A DNA stretch of 64,000 nucleotides from Synchiropus splendidus (lineage: Eukaryota > Chordata > Actinopteri > Syngnathiformes > Callionymidae), in the NCBI RefSeq assembly GCF_027744825.2, contig NC_071334.1, positions 27,729,937 through 27,793,936 of the forward strand. The letters run 5' to 3'. Shown piece after piece: positions 53,301 to 62,300 of the stretch (positions within the stretch are counted from its first letter, which is position 1; each line of letters begins with the position of its first letter). The notes beneath the pieces are model-generated. The model saw only the letters and a list, made by a program, of their open reading frames with translations, searched no databases and was not told where the DNA came from. The position numbers and the translations under genes are program-made.

Positions 53301-56300
53301 CACTGTTGAAGCTAGCAACATATGCAATTCCTCACTAAGCACAAAGTCACCAGTGCTGCATCCCATCTGAGTCTCTCATCTCATTTGAACATAATCGTGT
53401 TGTTTTAGTGGTAAACCCCGGGCTTCTCATGTTATGAAAAAGAGTGGTGACCTGATCTGAACTGACAAAATGAGTGTAGCACCCCAACACTCCAGCACTG
53501 ATATAAAAGTAAATAGAGAAGTGCAGTGCATTTTCTATGCGGTTCACTATACAGTATGTGGAAGGCTGAAGTTTTTGACCTTCAGGGGATCTCTGTCAAG
53601 GTCACTTCAAAATGACATGTCCCGGAATGAGTAGTCACGACTCCATCAAGGCTGGGGCTCTAGTTTCCTCAACACACCTCTCCATTCAGTCTCTCCTACA
53701 TGCAGAACAAACACAGCAATTAAGCCCACGCGAAAGATGGACTTGCTGTTGTATTAAAATGGATTAATCTTTTCGTAGGTCAGTGCGTTTGGATTTTGTC
53801 AATTAGCTTGGAATCTGATTAGTGGCATACTGCATCTATTTGCATTATTCTGCCATGTAATGCTTCACAAGTTATCCAAATAGGAATATTTGCTGCACTT
53901 TTGAGGTTCACTATCTGCTTGTCATTCTGTCTGTGCAGGCGACACTCAACGCTCAAATGTCTTAAAGGGATGTCTTCTAGAATGTAGACAGCATGTCAAG
54001 GTGTCAACCAAAATGGCACCTGGGCTGCTTTCCTTTCTATATTTAACATGCAACTATCAAGGCAATAACCACTATTATTTTAAATGCTGTATGTAAAGAT
54101 ATTGGAGCTTTCTGTTTACTTAGTGGATCATTATCACTCAATATATATAGATTATTATTTTTTAAATCTCTCACCGTCAGTCGATCTGTCAACCAGGAAT
54201 GATGTAGTTTGAGAAAATATATGTACATTTGTGTGAACAGTGCAGTTGAAAGGGAAATGTACACCTTGAAGATACAAATTCCTGCAATGTATAAAAGTGA
54301 AACTTGAAAACCTCTGCCAAACAAAGAGGTGGCTGGTCTTTGTTACTTACAAAACCACTCATAATCCTTTGGGTTGTTTTGCCATTTTGGATGAACACGC
54401 CTAACCCCCTTGGTGTGAGTAATGGTTTAGAGCCGTTGTAATTATGAATAAAATTAGTCTTTCTCATCACACCATTGTATTAAATATTTGATGACTAATA
54501 TTTTTAAATATTAACAAATACAAAATACAATGAAGCCATTTTCTGGGCAGCTCATTTGTCATTGGTCTGGTCTTTTGCTCTTCCTGGAAAAAGAAAGTTT
54601 AGAGAGATGACAAGTACTGAACCCATAAACAAGCAAACTGCTGCGACAGAAAACCAGCATCTTTAGAATTGTCCTCGCATCACCTGTCAAACGTCTTTAA
54701 AAAGGCCTTGCAAGTCACAGAAGTAACATCACATCCCCTTGTTGACTGTTATGATACCTCTCCAAAAGGCTAGTTTACTGTCAGTAACCTGTTGGAGGTG
54801 GTCTCTTGTGTATTGTAAATTAAAAGTGAACCCCTGTCCATCCCACTTCATCAGCTGGTCAATACAGTCTCACGAGCGACGGCCGAGTCGGCACATGACG
54901 ACCAAGTCATGTTGGAGTTTTCCTTAGATCTGCCATATTTGTACTCACATTCTGCCTCCTCCACTTACTTGGTAAACATCGCAGTGATCTGTTTGAAATC
55001 CCCTTCAGTTGGCCTGTTGATCTAAAAGTTGTTTGTCGTTCAGATGTCGGGAAAATTTGCATTTTTCTGTCCTCATTTAAAGCCCTTCCCAGTCTTGCAG
55101 TCAGATTTTTTTTCCCCTGATATTTCCTGATTTATCAGTTTCAAAGAGTTTAACCTCATAATGAGACATGCCTGCCAAAGACTTCCAAGCTACTATCATT
55201 TAAATGTAGTATTTAAAAACAGTCAAATTGTCTTTCTTGAAGAATTATTGATGTTTGGGGACCATAGCTTAAAAGTACAGCGCAGATCTGTGGTGTGGGA
55301 CACTAACATGTCCATTTGGATTTACGAATTACAGAAAATAATAATTAATTGACAAGAATAATGTAGATTAATTCACGTCTGAACTGCTGGGAACAACCAA
55401 TTCCAGGTGCACTACATTACACAAGGTGATGGAGAAGTTAGATTGCTGTGGTGGATGGAAAATTGGAACAAAAAAAAACGTTTTATCATGTAATATATAT
55501 TAAAGAAAAGATGTATGATATATGTATCTTTTTTCTGTGTCTTTCTCTGCATCTTTAAATAACTATTTTGCAAGGTGTCACCAGATGAGTCTCACACGAG
55601 TGAATAAATTAACTTCAGTTTAAATACTGCAGAAGGTTAATTTAGTCACAGAACACCTACAGGCTAGCAACACAACAGCGCTGTGTCCTGAATATTATTA
55701 GATGCTGTGCATAGATAGTCGCATGCAGAACTCAGAGAAATCATTTGCTAGCTCATACATTGGTTGTACTGTTCATCCTTAAATCTCTTTATAATCTTGG
55801 TCTGTAATAAAGAAATTCACTACAAGTGCATGTCATAAAAGACCGGATGACACAGTGGTACAGAGATCTGTATGTTTGCCATAAAATGTTTCACTGAAAT
55901 TCCATAGAAACTGGCTTAATGGGAAAGTTAATTTAACTTAAAAGTGAAATTCATAATGAATAATAAATATTAAGGAATATTTGTTGTCATTTTTCTTTTA
56001 AATTGTGCAGAACTTCATTGTTTTTGAATGTATAACACAATTATTTTAAAAAAAGCAACGTAAATCATTAAAATCCTTCATCACATCTGACAAAACAAAG
56101 TATTTTACTAATTCCACCTGTTTTTCTATGTTCCAGTTTAGTATGTGACAAATTGAACTGAACTGCCATTTGTTCAAAAAAAAAAGGAGTTCAAACCAAA
56201 GACTTTTGTCTGCTACACTCTTGTGTTCCAAAACTGTCTTGTATCACACTTGTATCAAAATAAATGTCTTGACACGAAAATTAATGTAAAGTTAATGCAA

Positions 56301-59300
56301 AAATTGTGTGCTTTATGTCCACTATAGGACACTATACTTTGAGATTGCTAGTTGAAGACTATTTTTGAGCCAGGTGTGCTACCTGCTTTGCAGATCGACC
56401 TATAATAGACATGTATTGAGGAATAGGTTGCCTTTTTCTCAATCCTTCCATTTGACCAGCTTTTAGTCTCGTCCCATCAGCGGTGCAACCGTCTGAAATG
56501 ATAAAAAAGCACGATACACGCCGAATGCATGAGACTTAAGACCATCCCTGAGGGTACCGGGACTTGGCTCTGAATGATGGATGAGCGACTTTAGACACAC
56601 GCTCGACCAGTGGTTCTTAACCCTGTTGGAGGCAACGAACCCCACCAGTTTTATATGCTCATTCACCGAACCCTTCTTTAGTAAAAAATAAAATATGATC
56701 CACTAACTGCAGACTAGACTGAGGGGTGGACCTCTGCGGTGGAGGCTCCACCGAACCCCTGAGACCGACTCACCGAACCCCTAGGGTTCGATCGAATCCA
56801 GGTTAAGAACCACTGCGATAGTCCAAGACATTTCGGTCGAATCGTAGTTTGGTGCCCAGTCCTAGTTGATGTTCTGGTGTCGCCAAAAAAGAAACTGGAT
56901 TGTCGAATTGTCATTTCTTTTAACTACCCAACTAGCAAAAACAGCATACTAGTCACAGTTGTATTTTGTTTGTTCTTGACTTTGCTAAGATATTGGTTCC
57001 TTTCTTTTTCTGAAATGGTATCTGTTATTTCAACTGAATTTTTTCGTTCCTTCGTAGAATAAACCGGTCATATTTTCACATAACTTTTGTGACTTGGTTC
57101 TTGCTGAAGGAGAATGCATGCTGCCTTCCAGCCACAGATAACCACTTGTGTCTGTGCAGTCCTGCATCAGCAATTATGTCCCCGAGCTGTGTGTCTGACA
57201 CGTCCGAACGAAAAGCAAATGTCCATTATGGGCAGATGTTGTGGTTGTGTATCCAATATCCCCGAAATGCTAATTAAAACCAAAGGGTTACATTGTTTTA
57301 TTTGGCGTTCCCGTCTCTCTGGCCTCACTTTGATCCGGTAATTATGACCGCTCTTTGGCTCCGCAGAGGACAAGAGGGTGGAGAAGCATCTTGTGTCATG
57401 CTGACTGCTCCAAAACAAAATAACCCCCATCTCTGGATAGTAACAGCTGACACTCCCAGCTGTGTTGTCAGCGGTGATGTAAGTAAGAGAATCCAGCTGT
57501 GGATTGTTCTCTCACCGGATTAGCACCATCCAACATCTGCTGGTGTTGAGGAGTCTCCACGTGCACCGTGGGACGGTCACATTCTTACTGGTACAAATCA
57601 TGATCACTAATGCACAGGCTGGAACCGTTTTGAAGAACCTGGGGGAGATGTCATCTTTTGATCTCCCTGCTGTTGGTCTTCTGCTCTCTGCTGCTGAGTG
57701 GTCTTGGTCGGGTTGGGCTAATCGAGATCATATTCCCAAGCGCAGAATGAAGGCTGTTTAGCAATAGTTTATTTGCCAGCTTGATTTCAAACATATTGCA
57801 ACAAACTATAATTTCAGGGTTGATTCACTCCTGTCTTTAGAAGAGCTGTCGTCACTTTTTCTGGAGTTGGCTCTGCAAAGCCTTGGCCTGGTGTTCTCTC
57901 CCCTCGACTCCCCATAGATGCATTGGCCTCCACATATATACCCAATATGCTAGAGCAAATCTCCAAAGGAATCTGGTTTGTTACTTGTATCCTTGATCTG
58001 TCTAAACAGTCACAGAAGAGATTTTAAAACCTCAACAGTACAATGCTCATGCGCTGTCTCGGCTAGTACCTTCAATGTGAATTACATCTAAACACTCACA
58101 ATAACGTCCTAATAAATGTTGTCATGATTCTGGCTGGAACACAGGAGACCACAATCTGGCTGTTTTGAGCAGCACATTTACGACTCGCAGTCCCCCACCG
58201 CTGTCGTCCCTCCGTGGTTTTCCTCAGTCAGTTGCCCAGTTGGAGAGTCGTTGCACACATTGTCAATTGACCGCTACCTTTTCAGTTTCTCACTACGTTG
58301 GACCTCTTCCCATCTAACTGACTGTGGCATTGACCCATATTTCTAAACTCATGTCCGTCTACTGCTGAGAAGTTGTTGTTCCAATTCTATTTTTCAGATG
58401 TTCGGAACCACATTTTTCTCAGACAATGTTTGTGATTATGATATTGATTCTTGTATCTGGCCTAAACAGCCATTTGTCAGAGTTCCAATCTGATATTGTA
58501 CAACACGCCACTGTCCAAGATGAATTGGTTCACGCTGTCCGTCACATTGAATACAGATTGATTGAGGTTGTGTCATTCCTTACTGTTATATCCTGCCCTG
58601 ACACACATTCCTCAACCGATTCATGCTCTATTGACGCTGGATTTTCTTTGAACTGACTATTTGTCTTGCACCAGGGTCTCGCTGGAGTGGGACAGCTGAT
58701 TGTTTTTGTTTTTTTTTCCTTACTTTTGATGATGTCCCAAAGGGTTCCTCCTGATCTTCTCTTGTCTTCTCATGTCTTTCCAGGGGGCTGTTTGCGAGCA
58801 ACTATAGAGAGACTCATTACCTGGAGGATGGCAGTGAGGTCACGGGATCCCACAACTTTACGGTCTGTACTTAAAACGTATTTTTGTGCGCTTTAATACT
58901 TAAACAGGTGTGCATGATGTCTTCTCCACTTACTCACCAACCTCTTTCAGGTTGCCGTGAGCCTTTTTTTGGAAATCTGTGAGAGTAAAATTGTGGTCCA
59001 GGTGGAATTTAAACCACCTGGAGTAGACTTCCGTGCAGTCTTGTGAAAGGAGAAGTGTATTATTATATGTGAGTAGAGCCATTTTTACTCTCTGCTTCCT
59101 GCCTGCACTAGCAGATTTATATTTGATGGAATAAAAGGTTGCCAGAAGTCAGAGAACAGGCTCTGTTTGAGGGAACAGCTCAAGCCTTCCATTATGGATA
59201 AGTTTAACACCAACCAAAAATTGCTTTGTTAGATCAATGTGCAAGGGGGTTCTTACTAAGGGCATGACTAAGACCTCCAGCAGGTGTCTCACCAAAAAAA

Positions 59301-62300
59301 ATATCTTTGTCATCATGCCCAGACGATTCATTTTAAGAAGCTCAATTCAGTGTGTCCACCAGGATTTTTTGAACCTGTGGTGGCGATCTGAGTTTGAACA
59401 AAAAGTTAGAGATTTTTTGCTTCGGATTTGAACGAAAATCCAGAACTCAAATGTCCCCCAAAAAAGCCGGAAAAAACGTAACGTGTGCGGACCCATCAGC
59501 TGACCCACGACACGCTTTGTTATTGTGTATAACGCAGCCTCTGTATGCAGACGTGTCCCGTTGGCTACATTTTTCTTCATGTTGAGGTGTAAAACCTTTC
59601 CTGTCTCCACACTGGACCGTGGTACAGTGTCACAGGGGAGGTGCTCGCTCTCCACACCTCCGAGGCTGGAGCTCACGCCAGGATTTTAATGTCCTGTTGT
59701 GGGCTGGAGCTGGGACAGGGATGAGGCGAGTCTGGGACAGAGCGTTACTTGGTTTATGACTTTGTCACAGCCAAACTGCACAGAAGCGCACATTCAGAGC
59801 TGGACACTCACCGGGCACCTCTTCACTTCTGGAGAGACGTCACTCACTCGGCAACCCCTCCCACATGCAGCGGCCACACACATAGACGAACAGCGCACCT
59901 GCAGCAGACACTCTACATTGACTCCTACAAAAGCCTATTTTAAGGCTTGGAACGCATTATTTCTTTTCCCATTCATTGTAATGGGAAAAATCAATTCAGA
60001 TTTTGAACAAATCGCTTCTCAAACAGCCGTCAGGAACGGATTGTGGCTGAGAACAGAGGTACCACTGTATTTCCAGTCAAGTATCTGAAGTCACAGACAT
60101 AGTCAGATTTCAAAAACGTCATGAGCCCCTCATAACTCATGCAGAGTCTGTCTGTGTTAGATAAAACATCCAGTACACAATGTAAATATATATGGCCTGT
60201 GACATAATTTCATCATATCCACCACCAAAGCTACAGTCTTCAGGTCTAGAATTCAATAAACTATAATCCTGTTTGGGTTGTAGAATTTCTGAATCATCGA
60301 AGAGGACGTCATAACTGCCATGTGCACCCAATGTTGCATCAAATTAACCAAAACATATTGTTTGATACGCTCATCATTTTAATTTTAGTTGTAATTGTTT
60401 TGAACAACAACCTTTTTGATTTAAAAAAAAACTGTTAGAGCATTACCCAGTCCGATTTGTCTCATGCAGACAGTATTCTCCCTTCTGCTGGGAGATTCAG
60501 GATTTTAATCTCTCGTTGGGAAGCAATTATAGTTTTTTTTTTTTTTTTTACCCTGTTATCCCGAACGTATAATGATATTCTGCCTGCAAAGTCCATGTCG
60601 GAGACGCCTGGCCTACTTATAGCTATAAGGCACAATACTGGAGATGAATGTAATTCAGTCATGTCCAACCCACACAGGAAGATGAGCAATATTTTCCACA
60701 CAAGACTGCAGCGAGACCAAAGCGGCTCCATTAATGGTTTGACTTGGCCGACTTTCCTGGATTTCTAATTCCTAAGTGGGAAGACAATGAATTAGCTGAA
60801 GGGATTCGTCTCCTACCCAGGGTCCAATTTTCAAGCGGAATAATGATGAATAACTTCCATGGCCAGGCTCGACGGAACGCTCCGTGGCATACACGACAGA
60901 AACGCTGATATTTGTGGCTGGTTACTGTCTGACTGACTACAAATTAGTACTGTCCAGATTTTATAGAGATAGAATAATCCAGTGAAGATAGAAGCTAGAA
61001 GGTCAAATCATAATGAGATTCATCACATGAAAGCTTTAGAAAACAGTAGAAGGCAGTGGGCCACATGGTTTGTGAAAATTGGCTTGATATTCTTGTTTCA
61101 TAAATGTCAAACATGTGCAACAAACTGAGTGTGCAGCTAGAGAATGGCTACCTGGTTGTCTTGTGAGGTAACACCAGTCATTTTGGATCTGTTGGCTGTG
61201 TGAGTCCTATTTTTTCCAGCCTCAGTTACGGTAACACGTGACATGGTGAGGGCATATCTAGCCTCATGTTAATGGATAGAGATAAACCCATGTGATCCTG
61301 TATGGAAGATATGAGTACCAGCTTATCTTTGTGATATATGCTGAGTACATCACACGCATTTGAAGGTCTCATCCCACTCTTTAGCTTGTTCGAAATTCCA
61401 ATTTAATCGAGAGCGCCACGAATTAATTCTGTATTCTGGATTTTTGCATGCGTCCGATGATGAGTGCTGTTTAAAACTATCCTGTTCTTCAACACACGCT
61501 TCTCTCTGCTAAGATCCTTGGCCCTCGCTAGGGCGCTGTCCGAACGTGGGGGCCTCTCGTAGATTACACACTGCCTGTCATGGCCTTATGGGAAGTCACC
61601 TCACGGCTGCTCTCCAAAGTATTAAATGAGAAGAGCCTCCTCACCCTGGTCCTGAACCCCATCGTCTTGCTAATTAACCCATCGACACCTTTCACAATCC
61701 ATCCATGTCTTCACTCCTTTCACTTACCACCAGCTGCCAATTCTACATGGGTGGACCTTTCTTCTTGGAAGCGGCCGGGTCCTGTGAGACCGACCCGTAG
61801 TTATTATGTTTGTCCTGCCAGCAGGGAGGAGGAATACAATGATCTCGGAGCGAGGGTTGTAAAAAGTTCACCTTGTGTGAAAGGCAGTGTTCTCTGGAGT
61901 CTTCACTGTGAGTCAGCCCTCCCTCACCTCCTCCCATCAGTCCAATTCACTCACGCCAAATCTCACCCAGTCAATCGGGGAGACAATAAATTATTGTTAT
62001 TAGCTGTAATGAAATCCATTTAGAGGGAAAATGAATCACTCGCAGGCCACGCACATATTAACTGGGAATAATAAACAAGCTGACGCCTCCCCTAATCCTG
62101 GTATCGGTTATTCATCTTTCCAAATTCACATATGCAGGCGTAAGCACTTTTGTCGCTCATTCATCTTTGGAGAAAAAGTCTATTCATGTCCTGTGTATCT
62201 ATGCATCACAGTCATGATCTCATCAAAGAAACATGAGGCGATAAGATTAACTCACCCCACTGAATCCAGTCCCGCTCCTCCCTGTTACACAAAAATGTCA

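Larger units (their letters stand above)
34103..58783 (+). other. adam12 intron 3 (24.7 kb)
   Basis: The largest intron in the window. It contains a 5'-truncated LINE, a hAT transposase remnant, several hAT-like MITEs, a retroposon tail and a perfect hairpin. Stretches without repeat signature (about 43.1-43.5, 49.4-49.7 and 57.1-57.5 kb) may be regulatory. No host exon is recognised. Confidence 0.8.

Noticed and set aside
59699..60088. 129-codon + strand open frame
   Set aside because: It lies in a common DNA-transposon-derived repeat and ends in its terminal sequence.
61580..62023. 147-codon + strand open frame in intron 4
   Set aside because: No recognised domain and no supporting splice sites; kept only as a possible conserved non-coding stretch.
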